From assembly GCF_907164915.1 (NCBI RefSeq), contig NC_061864.1:3493389-3557388 (forward strand): DNA of 64,000 nt. Direction: 5' to 3'. Numbering within the stretch: position 1 is the stretch's first letter; each line of letters starts with the position of its first letter. The DNA comes from Impatiens glandulifera (Eukaryota; Streptophyta; Magnoliopsida; Ericales; Balsaminaceae). The notes beneath the pieces are model-generated. The model was not told the DNA's origin and made no database searches. It saw only the letters and a program-made list of their open reading frames with translations. Both the position numbers and the translations under genes were made by a program. Shown here one piece after another: positions 36,013 through 48,600 of the stretch.

Positions 36013-38551
36013 TTGATTTTATTATTTTATTATTAATTCCTTAATAAATTAATATCATTCAATTAAGCATCAAAATATTAAAATACCGAATTATAAAAAA
36101 GAATTTTTTTTTATATATTAATTTAAAAAGTTTACGTGTCTATTTAGATATAGACTTTTATTTCAATTTAAAATATTTTATGTCATAATCTTTATTTTAA
36201 TTTAAGGCGTTTTAATTAAGTGAAAATTTAATTATCACTTTAAATATTTTAGAAAAATACTCATACCACTTAAACTATCCTAATAGTTAAAAAAAACTAT
36301 ACATACAAAATTATTTAAAATAACCTAATGATTATCCAACCGAATAAACCCAAATTTGTTTCCTCAACTTGTATAAAGTTGGGTTTGATGTTGCTAGCAA
36401 TATAAAAAAAGAGGGGAGAAATTAGAAAGCATATAAGGTGGGAAGGCAGAGATTCCTGATAGCCATGAATAAGAAGGGAGGAACATCTGACAAGCCTTTC
36501 CATAGAGAATGAGAATGATCCTATGAATTGGGTTAGTTTGATCATTTATATAATTTATTTGTTGCATAAGTTTAATATCACTCAATTTTTTCCGTAACTT
36601 ACTCGTTATTTTATTTTGTTTTTTAAAATATATATAACTAACATAACACTGTACCATCATGATTTTATTTTCTTTTAAAATGTTTCAAAGTGGAAATCAA
36701 AGCTATCATTCTTAGTCATTTAAAATTACTATTTTCAATTAATTTCCTAAAGTTAATTATTAAAGTAAAATAAATGAATAAAAGAGTGGAGAAATGAGAT
36801 AATTGCCGACCAGTTGAGGAATTAGGATCATCATGCAATACACATGAATTATAATTTATTGGAATAGGAATACGAATATGATGGAGATGGGAGCATAGAT
36901 GAGAATAATAAAAATAATAAATAAAGAATCCCCAAGCAACTGGGAAGATCTGGAAATGGAATCCCCATATATATGAGCCACCAATTCCAATTGGATTGAT
37001 TCTCTCTAATGGAATTCATTGTCTGCCTCCATTTTCATACATTCTGGGTCCCCAATGTTATTTCAAATTACGTCTCTTTATAAATAAAAATGAATAACTA
37101 GTTTTTACCCCGTGGTATTTGAAGTTTACTTTTCAATTATGTTACAATTGTAAATCCATTAAAATCGTTTCAATCAATAAACATTTACTTACCAAATTGT
37201 TATATATATATATGTAATTTTATTTCATGATGATATCAATTAATACAATTTAATTTAAGATAACGATGGAGATTTACAAGTCTAAAATTAACTGTGTACA
37301 TTATTTTCAATTAAGTCTTTAAATTGAAAATAAATAAAATAATATTATATAAACTATATGTCCATATAAATACATATACTCTGTAGTTGGTTTTGGGTAA
37401 AAAAAAAACTAATTTGTTTAAAAATTAATTTTCATTGATATAGATGAATGTTCTGAAATTTTTTATAATTATATATATTAACAAATTTAATAATATTTAT
37501 TCGTTTAATTCAAAATTCACTTAAATTTTAGTTTAAAAAAAAATAAAATAAAATAAAAATATTTTTTTAATAATTATTTTTTCTTAAGAATCAAAGTTAT
37601 AAATTATATTAAAGAAGTTAGTATAATATTCGTTTGAATTATAACATTATTAATAAAAATTGAACGAATTCAAAACAATTTATCTCTTAATTTTTTTTTA
37701 GTACTTTTATATATAATTTATAAAATGATTTACTGTAGCTCTAAATATTTGATAGACTTTCTTTTAATATTTTTTTTCTTTGATTTCTTCAATTTCATTT
37801 CTAGTTATTATAAAATTCAAATGTGTTTTTTTTAATGTAATGAAAAAATTCATATTATTTGAATTTTTGTTATGAGTTTTTAATTTTTACAAATTGTTTA
37901 TATTATTTGTTAATTAGTTAAAAATAATATAAATCTATTATAAATATTAGAATATTGAATTATTGGTTACTTATTATTAATATATTTATACGCAAAATTA
38001 TAAATATAAAATAATAATTTCAAATGTAATTGTTAAAATCTTGTACAAAGTATTTGAAATAAGAGAGTAATGGTTATATTGCTAGTGATTAAAAATTTAG
38101 TAATTATGATAAATTAATATTTGATTTGTGTGAGAAAAAGTTAAAATTGAATATTTGTAATTTTAAGACAATTCTTTTAAAAGAGAATGTGTTAATATTC
38201 TTATTTTATTTAAATGAAATTAGTTGAATAATAATTAATGATCTATTTATGTTTTATTTTAAGATATTGTTTTTAAACCATATTTATAATTTTAATTTTG
38301 AGTTAATATTATTTTAATTTTTGTATGGGCTCATTGTACTAAATTAACATCAAATTAATGTTAAAAATGTAATACAATTTATAACTCATTTGTCACATTA
38401 AATATTTTAAATTAATGTTAAAAAATTAATATAATAATAAAATAAAATAAACAAAATAAGAACAAGAATTGTTCTTTGAAAAATGATGGCTGACTGTTGA
38501 CTTTATTTTATTATCTTTCAGAGCTCAGATGGATCCAGCCCAATCCGAATA

Positions 38552-38591
<40 letters not shown>

Positions 38592-38690
38592 TGGAATAAA
38601 TTGAAGCAATATAAAAGAAGTGACAAGGAATGAAATAACATCGTTGTTCTTCAACATTCCAAACCACACTGTTTCAAGTTTCAACAACAA
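36013..38690. other. AT-rich intergenic DNA
   Basis: No recognisable gene. Repeat-like stretches near 36290-36540 carry the AAATAACC-type words of the MITE family. A run of 36 T lies at 38555-38590. Confidence 0.4.
38555..38590. repeat. poly(T) run, 36 nt
   Basis: An uninterrupted T36. As poly(A) on the minus strand it could mark the 3' end of an old retroposed copy, but no retroposon body was recognised beside it. Confidence 0.9.
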
Positions 38691-38762
38691 ATGGCTAAAA
38701 TTAATAAGCCGAAGAAACTGATGAGTTTTCCCTTCGACTCCGAGGGCTATGGTGAGAACTAA
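38691..38762 (+). CDS. possible small ORF or orphan first exon (23 aa)
   Basis: ATG at 38691 opens a 23-codon frame that begins MAKINKPKKLMSFPFDSEGY and ends at TAA. Its composition is unlike the surrounding A/T desert. TATAAAAG lies at 38610-38617, about 75 bp upstream, and a CA-rich leader precedes the ATG. The coding part ends with TATG followed by GTGAGA, a good splice donor, so this may be a first exon rather than a complete peptide. No matching second exon or family was recognised. It could be a relic of a moved gene. Confidence 0.3.
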   Translation: MAKINKPKKLMSFPFDSEGYGEN

Positions 38763-41700
38763 AAAGAAGCAACCAACGAAGAAAGTACATTTTGGTATTT
38801 TTCTTTATCGAATATGAATGGAGAGTCATTATCTTCCGGACTTATATTTGATCATAGTTCAACTAATTGATATAATACATTGTTTTATTTTGTATGTTTT
38901 GATAAAAAAAAAAATCATAAAAATAAAAAAATAAAAATCACTATGTGATTCATAGTTACATCTTACAAGACAGCATATAATTTGACGAATCATCCGAAAT
39001 TAAAGTCATTACGAGCAAGTCGATCCTAAGGTGAGGCGAGCTAAGCAATCACCGCCTAGCCCCCACCACCATTGGGCCCCTTAAATACTTACATGATTTG
39101 AAACAGTAACCACCTTAATAATGCAATGTTAAAATATTTAATTAGTTAAACTAGATTACTTTTAATTAATTTAATTAATACAAAATTATTATATTTTTTT
39201 TAATATAACATATAATTCAAATAAAAATAAAAGTAAAAGTAAAAATTCTTTTATAGCATTGCTTCTTAATGTATCATTGTCTTTGGTTTACCACATCTAA
39301 TCAACAAATTTAAATATAAATTATGACAATGTTGTCATGAATTTACCCTAAAAGAAAATGAAAAATAAATTGAACTAGATTCCTAAAATAATAGAAACAC
39401 TTGTATCTCTCAAGTCTTTATTGGTTGTTATATAAAAGTATAGAAAGATTTTACTTCTCCCCGTCAGAAGGTTATTATTATTTTTTATTTAACTTCTTAA
39501 ATATATATATTTTTTAAATATTAATAATTTTCTATTAAAATTAAGATAAATAATCTAATTTAGTTATCATAGTTTTAATTAGGTCTTAGGTTCATACCTT
39601 TTGTAGGGGGGAGAACATGGGCCTTTTTCCAATATTAAAAAAGGAAAAGTTCACAAAACACTTGATTTTCTTTAAAGTGAGATATGATTGATTATACAGC
39701 ACAAAAGACTGCTGTTTTGTTTTACTTCATTATAGAAAGTTTTAAATCATTGAATATTCAAAGAATCCTTTACAGAACATATATTTATTTATAAACACGG
39801 TCAAAATCTTGACCTAAAGTAATTAATAATATTATTAATTACATTTAATTGTTTCTCTTTTAAAAAATAAATACATGTTTATTTGTAAGAACCATTTCAT
39901 TTCATTTCATGTCATGGTCCTTACATGTCATTGTTAATCATAATTTTGTTTTTGAAAACATTATAAAAGGAATTTCACCCCAAAAAATAATAACTAATAA
40001 AGCATTAAACAAATAAGTACACACAAAACATTACACAAACTTCACTCGAACAACACTAACAAAGAGAAATTAAAAAATGAATTACTACTAAAAAAATCTA
40101 TAATACTTTCGGTGAGTGAGAGAAAATAGAATTATAAGATCTGTTCCAAGACAAGAAAATAGTGCCAACAATAGTTAAAAGGTTCTATTTAAATATTTGG
40201 AGACATTCTAATTAAATAATATCAATCTCATTTAATTAAAAAACTAAATATATATATATATATTATATATATATATATATATAACAAAACAAAACAAAAG
40301 TAAACTTGAAAAAAATCCCAAATAAAATGTAGTCTAAAATAAAATGATATAAAACAATTCCATATATCACAAGTCCCTTCTAGTCACATGTTCAAATTTA
40401 TCATTGCAAAGGAAAGAGCTTGAAACATCACAATGGTGTTGACCCACATAAATTTCTACAATTTTTGCATTTACCATCCACAACACTTCATTCTTGTTTT
40501 GAAAAACATTAATTTCTTACCCAAAAAAACAAAAAATCAGCACAAAATGTTAAAAAAAAATATAGTGAGAAATATGTAACTAAACAATAATACCTACTTT
40601 TTAAAATTCATCCATTTTTTTTATTTTTTAAGTAAGACTTGTAGAGAAAAAACTTACAAATATAAATTACCTAGAAAACTAACTAAGAGTACAAGAATGA
40701 ATCCTAAAAAGGGTGAATCTTTTCATGGTGAATTTTTGTATTCTAAGACATCTTTCTTTTAGAAGGAATGAAAATGTTTAATAAAACAATTAAACCATGA
40801 AATTCTCTTATACTAAAATAATGTCAATCAATATACAAAAGGTAAATATCTTTTTATTATTTGTTACTTATTTATAAAAGATCATAACAAATTATTAGCA
40901 AATTTATAGTAACAATACCTATAAAATTGCATCAATCCATGACAATCCATATTTATTTATTTTAATTTTGTATATATTTGATATAAAATAGATTAAAAGA
41001 TTAACTGAAAAGGTGATTAGTGGATTATTTTTTTTTTATATATATAATGTATAGATCATGTTGAAAAAACATATCTAGTTAAATTTCTTTTGTAAAATGA
41101 TTCCACTTTTTATTTTTTATGTTTTGCCATTTTGAAAATTTATATACCAAAATAGCTTGAAACTTAGGTTCAGTTAAACCATTTTTGCTTTCATTGAATT
41201 AATATATTGGAATAATCACAAATGGGTCAGCCCGTATTAGAGGAAGCCCAAACATTGTATTAAATCATAAACTCTTTATCATTTATCATATTTTTTGGTT
41301 GAGTATATTACAGACTCACCTTCATCACAACCTAAAGTTGTTTATCATTGAAATTTTCTCAATATTTTAATTAATTACAACTAGCGCAGTTTAATCGGTT
41401 TTCAAGTTATGCTTTTTCAGAGTTTATTGCAGGTTGCAACAGTGTTATATATTCTGAATTTTCATAATTTGGTTTCATATTATTCTTCTATGAGTTTTAG
41501 ATCATAATACTATTAATTAGTTTGTATTTGTGAATTTCTTAGTTATTTTATATTGGTATAGGAAGCTTTTCTCAACTAGTTTACTATTATTTTCCAATAA
41601 AACATTACTAATTATGGATTATAAAATTCTCTCATCATATACAAAATTCATAATTCTTGAATGTTTGTCTTCTCAATAATTACCTAACAATTAGAAATCT

Positions 41701-42759
41701 ATTATTCTTAATTTATTCGATTCTATTAAATTAATGGAAAACTGTAATTGATAATAATGAAATGGGTTTTATATTCTGGAATTGTTTTACTTTTTTTATG
41801 GCATTCTATGAAATAAGGATTTATGAAAATAGATAGAATTTGTAAAATTCTTGTTATTTAAAATTGTTTTAGTATTTTTTTTGTGATATTTATCTATTAA
41901 AAAAAATATTATTCCATTTTTTTATAGACATATATATATAAATATTAGTCATGCATAAGTCTATATATGATTTAAATTTTTTTGTCTGACAAAATAAATA
42001 ATTCAAGTTTTAATTAGTTTAATTACTAAAATATTTATAATATATCATAGTTTTATATATTTACAAATTTTCAAACACAAATACTTATTTAAAATTTAAT
42101 ATTTTATAAATAGTTTTTACTAAATTTTAAAATTAACTTATAAAAAATAAAATAGTATTATATAAATCATTAGTTTTTTTAAATCAATATTAATTTAAAC
42201 AAGATATCTTTAAATTTAAAAATATGATTAAAATTAATTATTTATATTAAAATTAAAATTCTTTTACCAATAATAATTTTTTAAACTTATTTTCAATGAA
42301 AAAAAAGAAATATATTATCATTCATACCTTTCCAATCTATTACAAAAATTATTATTTTTTTTTTTATAAATTATTAATTTTATGTAATTATATTTTAATT
42401 TAATATATATATATATATATATATTTATGATAAATTATATTTAAACTTATATTATAATATTATATCTATTTTAAATATTATTTAAACATATTTTTATTTA
42501 TTAAATAATGTGTGTTTTAAACAACTAAATATATCATAAATATTTATTTATAAAATAAAAATATATTTAAAATATTTTATTATTTTTGTAAAAAATAAAT
42601 AATAAAAATAATTTAATTTTTATAAAAAAAATTAGATAATATTATTAATTTATTTTATATTTTTTTTATATAATATATAATCTCAGTATTTTTATAAATT
42701 ATATATTTTTAAAATAAATAAATTTTATCTTTTCAAAATTAATAGAATTAATAATTTAT
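38763..42759. other. AT-rich intergenic DNA
   Basis: No gene was seen. Near 39020-39085 the GC-richer words GGTGAGGCGAGC and CACCGCCTAGCCCCCACC resemble the end of a degraded plant DNA transposon, but its limits cannot be set. (AT)n tracts occur near 40248-40282 and 42403-42424. Confidence 0.4.
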
Positions 42760-43521
42760 AAATCTTTTAATTATATTATTAATTAATTTTATATATATAT
42801 TTGATAAATTATATTTAATTTATAAATAAAACATAAAATAAAAATTTCTAAACTAACTTTTTAATTATAATATTATATATATATATATATATTATTAAAA
42901 TGATTTCTTATAATTTTAAATATAATTTATTTATTAAAATTAAAATATTAAAAATTAATACTAGTTATTATAAAGGCTTAAAAAATAAAATAAATTATTA
43001 ATTTATAATAACATTAAAAATCAAATATATTCTTTAAATATTTTTAATTTAAAATTATAATAATACATATCAATTTATTATTTTATTTTTTATAAATAAT
43101 TAATTTTTAAATAATATTAATAAATTTGTTAATGAGATATTTTATTTATTTTATTTTAAATTTTTAATTTCAATTCAGTTTTAATGATAACTTTTATATT
43201 AATAAATTTTTTATTATTTGTTTTTAACCAAATATTTTTATTTAAAATGTTAAATATATTTTTTAATAAAAAGATTTGTTACATTTTTTTAATTATTTTA
43301 AATATATTTTACTCTTATTTATGTTATATTTTTGTTAAAAAATTCTACATGAGATAACACAATGTTCATTACAAACAATTAATAGCAATATGACAAATAA
43401 TGTGTAGTATATCAATTTGATAACAACATTTATTAGTGTTTCAAATTTTAGAAACCGAAGTAAAATTTATTATTATGTTTCAAAAATGTATAAATTATAA
43501 ATTAGAGAGCAAAGTGAATGA
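42760..43521. repeat. AT-rich repeat block, copy A (part of a segmental duplication)
   Basis: Blocks such as AACATAAAATAAAA, CTAACTTTTTAATTATAATATT, a (TA)n run, TTTCTTATAATTTT and TTATTATAAAGG recur in the same order near 49040-49440, and more diverged near 49955-50420. The right end, TTAGAGAGCAAAGTGAATGATCTA (43500-43521), matches 51011-51035 except for small changes. Confidence 0.6.
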
Positions 43522-43764
43522 TCTAACGTATGTTTGATAAGAGGGAATTGGAATTTTGGAATTGGAATTCTATTTCAAATTCTAAGAATTGACATTGAAT
43601 TAATTCAAATTCTAAGAATTGACATACAATTCAATTCTTATGTTCGGAAAAATTATAGAATTTAATTCAATTACAATTCCTTTAGGAAAATAATAGAATT
43701 ATAATTCAATTTCAATTCCTATGTTTGTAAAATTAAATATCGGTTCAAAATGTTAACTTCTTAA

Positions 43765-44573
43765 ATATGTTTTTACGTTTTTGGCATGTTTAATACGTTT
43801 TTGACATGCTTAACACATTTAACACGTTTTTGACACGATTGACACGTTTAACACATTTTGTATACGTTTAACACGTTTTTTTTACACATTTAACACGTTT
43901 TTGACACGTTTAAACACGTTTTTAACATATTTAACACGTTTTTAACATGTTAAACACGTTTTCACACTTAAAACACATTTTCACACGTTTAACATGTTTT
44001 TCATGTTTTTGAAATTTTTAATATGTTTAATATGTTTTTCACACGTTTTGACAAGTTTAACACGTTTTGACACGTTTTTGGCACGTTTTTGACATGTTTA
44101 ATATGTTTAACATGTTTTTCACACGTTTAACACGTTTTGGCACGTTAAACACGTTTTTGGCATGTTTAACACGTTTTCACACATACAATACATTTTTGAC
44201 ACGTTTAACATATTTTTCACGTTTTGGCACGTTTAACACATTTTTTTACACGTTTTCACGTTTTTGGTACATTTAACACGTTTTTGACACTTTTAATACA
44301 TTTATCATGTTTTTCACACGTTTTGATAAGATCAACACGTTTTGGCATGTTTAACACATTTTTGACATGTTTAACACGTTTAACATATTTTTCACACGTT
44401 TTTGACACGTTTAACACGTTTTGGCACGTTTTAAACATTTTTGGACGTTTAACACGTTTTTGGTACGTTTAACACATTTTGATAAGTTTAACACATTTTT
44501 GTCACATTTAACACGTTTTCACGTTTTCAAGTTTTTGACACGTTTAACACGTTTTCACGTTTTTGACATGTTT
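43765..44573. repeat. ACACGTTT minisatellite
   Basis: About 800 bp are built almost entirely of alternating half-units of about 10 bp, TTTAACACG and TTTTTGACACG, with variants (GGCACG, CACATG). On the minus strand the core reads CGTGTTAAA. The array has a sharp right edge where the gene-derived segment at 44575 begins. Open frames inside it are products of the repeat. Confidence 0.9.
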
Positions 44574-44574
44574 A

Positions 44575-44803
44575 ACAGAAACATCATCCAAATCTAACCC
44601 AATGAATCAAAGTAATAGTCAGAGTACATACTTAGAGAGCTTGTACTATCTAAACTTGGAGCAGGTTATGATGATGATGATAAAGGGCTTAAAAGATCGT
44701 TCAGTTCAAGGTAGTGAGTAGTGACCGTCTCCTATGAAGAAATCAAACTTAGATATCTCAAATCCCATTTCCAATTCATTATCAGTTATCTCCTTCCTTC
44801 CCT
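44575..44803 (-). pseudogene. broken copy of exon 4 of the gene at 51681-52797
   Basis: This segment is about 90 percent identical by eye to 51874-52099, covering exon 4 of the intact gene plus the first bases of the next intron. The match includes the GGAAGGAAGGAG exon start and the donor-side GGGTTAGATTTGG. Relative to the intact exon it has a 7-bp insertion (TCACTAC) after the GGTCACTAC position. This shifts the frame into a TGA, and it also has missense changes (MYE to ISK). None of the other exons is nearby. It is a dead fragment, wedged between the minisatellite and a (TA)n that leads to the hAT-like element. Confidence 0.88.
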
Positions 44804-44881
44804 ATATATATATATATATTTCTCCGGGATGGGGTTGGACCGTCGTCGACCCGTCAAACAATGAATTATGGTGGGTAGGCC

Positions 44882-46165
44882 TAGAGTTGGGCAATGAGTT
44901 AGCTAAATACGAATTGACACGATCCAATACAATATTTGTACAAAACAACAAAATACGATATTATCTCACTCGGGTCTTGGGTTGACACGATACGACACGG
45001 TCACGACACGATTATGAGTTTATACGATCGAAACACGGTTACGAGTCGACACGAACACGACACAAGTATAGACACGACACGAGCACGAGTATACACACGA
45101 AACGACATAAACACAATTAGTCAAATGACCTAAGTTACCCACATTAACATTCTCTAAACCTATTACATTTTTATTCAATTAATAAATTATTTAATTTCAT
45201 AAATGTAATATTTATAATTAAAATTAAACACACTAAAATATAATATTAAAATAAAATATTAACTTAAATAATATAAATTAAAATAAAATATAAATAAAAA
45301 ATAAATTATATGAATAAAAATGTGAGTCTATTAATAATTCTCTTCGATATTATTTTATTAATTACTTATTAATTTTTTAATTATTTATAATTTCAATTAT
45401 TATTAAAACATTAAATAATAAATATATGATAATAATTTTAATTTTAATTTTAATTTTAATAATATAATAATATATATTTATAAATTTTACCCACCTTTCC
45501 CACTTTTTTTCCCATTTTCTTTCTCAAACTATCCACTTTTACATTAACATTATTAAATGGTCACGTCTCTCTAAATATATTTACATTTTTATTAAATTTA
45601 TAAATTATTTAATTTTATAAATGTAATATATATATAATTATAATTAAATATACTAAAATATTAACATAAAATATTAATATTAAATGAATTATATGAATAG
45701 AAATTTGAGTCTCATAATAATTATCTCAAATATTACTTTTATTAATTTACATATTATTTTTAAAATTTTAAATTATTTTAAATTTTAATTATTATTAAAA
45801 CATTCAAACAAAATATATGATAATAATTTAACTTTGATAATATAATAATATTTTATAAGTTTTACTAACAATATAATTTAATATATATAAATAAATAAAT
45901 AATTAACATGAGTGTTAAGACACGATTGTGTTGACACGATAACAAAATTTAGTCGGGATAACACGAAACACGAATTTAAACACGAGTTAGTACGACACGA
46001 ATAAACTCGTGAACACGAATAACATGACACAAAAGAGTCTGTGAATCATAATATTTTGAGTGGGTCAAGACACGATACGACACACATAAGATTTAGACAC
46101 GATTGAGAGTCTAACACAACTTGCCCGAGTCAAATACGAACGTTTATGTACGATGCCCAACTCTA
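44882..46165. mobile_element. non-autonomous hAT-like DNA transposon
   Basis: The ends are TAGAGTTGGGCA (44882-44893) and its inverted partner TGCCCAACTCTA (46154-46165), a 12-bp perfect terminal inverted repeat of hAT type. The flanks GGTAGGCC (44874-44881) and TGTAGGCC (46166-46173) form an 8-bp target-site duplication with one mismatch, as hAT elements make. Subterminal regions (about 44910-45130 and 45915-46130) are packed with CACGACACGA-type motifs, the usual binding repeats for a transposase. The core is A/T-rich and contains an internal direct duplication (45141-45500 and 45541-45890). It has no transposase frame, so it must depend on one supplied in trans. Confidence 0.88.
45141..45890. 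repeat. internal direct duplication within the hAT-like element, offset 400 bp
   Basis: Both copies start ACATTAACAT, then share TTACATTTTTATT, AAATTATTTAATTT, ATAAATGTAAT and AATTATATGAATA in order. Both end near AATATATGATAATAATTT. The copies lie at about 45141-45500 and 45541-45890. Confidence 0.75.
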
Positions 46166-46880
46166 TGTAGGCCGCATTGCCATAGGTTATAGCCCATTTG
46201 ACTGTTGTACTTGGAAACTTTAGAAATTAATCATATAAAAATAATTAATTTTATTCAAATTTTAATGATATAGGGGCCAAAAATTAATTTGGTTAAAACT
46301 CGATTTAAATTAATCAAACATAACTAATTTAAAAATTATTTATTTGATAACAGAGTTGCTAAATAGTTTTAAAAAGTCTGTAAAATGGTGTACGTGTACA
46401 AACATACTTATAATAGAGTTTCTATAAGGGATTCAGTTTTTTGGTTATGCTCGAAAAAGGGTTTTCGCGCTATGTCATTTGCACCCGTCAAGGGACAATT
46501 TTATTTAAAACAAAGTCTGGCTATGATAAATTATTTTATTTATAACATTTATTAATTTTTTAATTAGTAGTCTGTGCTCTAAACAAGGATATGTTTGGAT
46601 TACATAAATAATTGTACAAAATTATTTAAAATGACGTACATGCGATTGCGTTGATATAAAGTCAAGTAAAACCCTGAAAATATCAGAAAAGTGTTAGAAT
46701 TTAAAAATAAATTCCAAACGGGGCCTTAGCCAAGATATTCGTTTAGGAAATATCACGAAAATATTTTAATATCATTTTCAAACCTTTTAGGATTATTTAA
46801 AAATGAATTAGGGTTCTAAAATTACAAAAATAATTTTGGATTTTGAAAAGTGAAACCAAACAGGCCTTAGGACTAGAGTC
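46166..46880. other. intergenic, degraded repeats
   Basis: No gene. Words such as ATGTTTGGATTACATAAATA, CCAAACGGGGCCTTAG and CCAAACAGGCCTTAGG suggest eroded MITE ends. Confidence 0.35.
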
Positions 46881-47390
46881 CTAGGGTTTTGGTCTGATTT
46901 TGGCGATTTGGGCTCAGATGGGCTCGGTCTAGACCGGGGTGGTCTAAATCAGGGCTCAGGAGTATGGGTTTGTGGATCTGGAGGACTCGGTCCTAGGTTT
47001 AGGAGGTTCGGTCCCGAACTTGGACTACTCAGTCGAGGGACCGGAGGGCTCGGTCCTAGAGTTTGGGAGACTCGGTCCTGAAATTAGGTTATTAGGTCCT
47101 TCTAGGCATGGGAGGCTCGGTCCCAGGTTTAGGTTCCTCGATCGAGGACCTAGGAGGCTCGGTCCCAAGTCAGACCTCTCGGTCCGAGGTTTGAAACCTT
47201 TGTTGGATGTGTTAGTCTTTTCTAAAGAACATCGGTCTTGAGTCTCGGTCCTAACTCAAGAACACCGGTCTTCGGTCTTTGTCTTGACTCGAGAACATCA
47301 GTTCTTAGTCTCGGTCTGGACCGAAGATTCTTGGTCCTATTTCTCGGTCCCAGTCCTACAAGACTCGATCGTCGGGGACCGAGTGTTCTT
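46881..47390. repeat. degenerate CTCGGTCC minisatellite (GC-richer island)
   Basis: At least 15 copies of CTCGGTCC or close variants (TTCGGTCC, ACCGGTCT, CTCGATCG) occur at intervals of about 15-35 bp. Many are preceded by GGAGG or GAGACT and followed by TAGGTTT-like words. The block is visibly richer in G and C than everything around it. It may be part of an LTR of a degraded retrotransposon that continues to about 48600, but no coding part supports that. Confidence 0.75.
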
Positions 47391-48600
47391 AATTTGGTTA
47401 AGAAATGCAGAAGCCATAATTTTTGATACAGATCATGATTCATGTAAGTTGCAGATGATTCATATGAAAACTATTTTTAGGTCAAAATTTAGAATCTTTT
47501 TAATTAGGCCATTTTAATGTCTGATTTTTGTTCCATTACTTTTAAAATGATGAATATATTCAAATATAACCAAAACAAGAACACTATTCAAGCTTTATAA
47601 CAACTTTTGAAGATGAAATTCAAATTCAAAATTTCATTTTGAACAAACATGATCGGGAATCATCCTAACATGTTTATAAACTATTTGAATAAAAAAAACA
47701 AGATTAAAACTCAAGAACATGAATTTTAAAAAAATCCAGATTTTCAATTCAAAATTTTGATTTTTTAATTTAAGGTTGATTTGATTAAATCTCTTTTTCA
47801 ACGGAAAGTTCATGTATAACATACATATAGGGATTCATTCTAAACAAAGAAATTATACAATTGAACCCTATTATTGATCAAACCGATCAAACTTGGTAAA
47901 AACTAATTTTCAATTACAAATCGAATTACAAAGGATCTAGATGCATATCAACGATTGGAGAACACTCCAAGGATGTATTGGAATCTTTTTAGAAGCCTAT
48001 ATCAAAAGTTTGATCGTCGGAGATAATTTTCACAAAAACCAGTTCTTTGCCGAAATTTGAATCTTCGATTTCGACTATAATATGCGCTAATTAATTGATG
48101 ATTTGGTAGAAGTGTAGCTGGGGAGTATTTATACCCTAGTTAGGTTAGTTGAGGTGATCAAATTCAACTTCAGTTCGTCGATTTGAAGTTCTAGGCTAAG
48201 GTGGTCATTTTAGATATAGGGTTATTGAAGGCGAGGATAAGACGAGCAAGTAGGTAAAAAAATTTAGAGGATAAGATCAACTGTAGGCGGAGCTGAAGCT
48301 TTTGGAACAAATGTCGGTCATCGGTCGCGATTCCGACGATCGTTTGCATCAGCGTAGAAGAAGGGTCAAAACGACGCGTTTTATTTAAAAATAAATTGAG
48401 TTGTTGGAGTTTTGTGACGTTCCGTCCGCATTTGGGCGGTTGGGTTAACAGGTGTCAGTGTCCCGTTAGTTGTTTTTGTATGGACCAGGCACGCGCGCTC
48501 CGTTACAACGGGGTGCGTGGTTGATTCATGGGCATTGAATGATTTCTAGGTCTAATGGCCAGATTCTACTGTAACTTTATTTCACACACCCAATTAAGTG
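47391..48600. mobile_element. possible degraded LTR-type or other repeat, non-coding
   Basis: The part at 47940-48560 is less AT-rich and mixed in composition (for example CCGTCCGCATTTGGGCGG and GGCACGCGCGCTCCG). It has no open frame of note. The resemblance to retrotransposon LTR or leader sequence is only general, and termini and target duplication are not identifiable. Confidence 0.25.

Noticed and set aside
35717..36016. 99-codon frame of repeated Asn-Ile
   Set aside because: It is produced entirely by the (TATAAA)n microsatellite.
44067..44472. Open frames with Phe/Thr/Leu-rich repeats on both strands
   Set aside because: They are translations of the ACACGTTT minisatellite and appear on both strands.
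43765..44573. Evenly spaced repeats, considered as a CRISPR-like array
   Set aside because: The units are contiguous 10-bp variants without unique spacers in a plant nuclear context. It is a minisatellite.
46972..47517. Several overlapping open frames in the CTCGGTCC region
   Set aside because: They overlap on both strands, follow the repeat unit and show no domain. The region reads as non-coding repeats.
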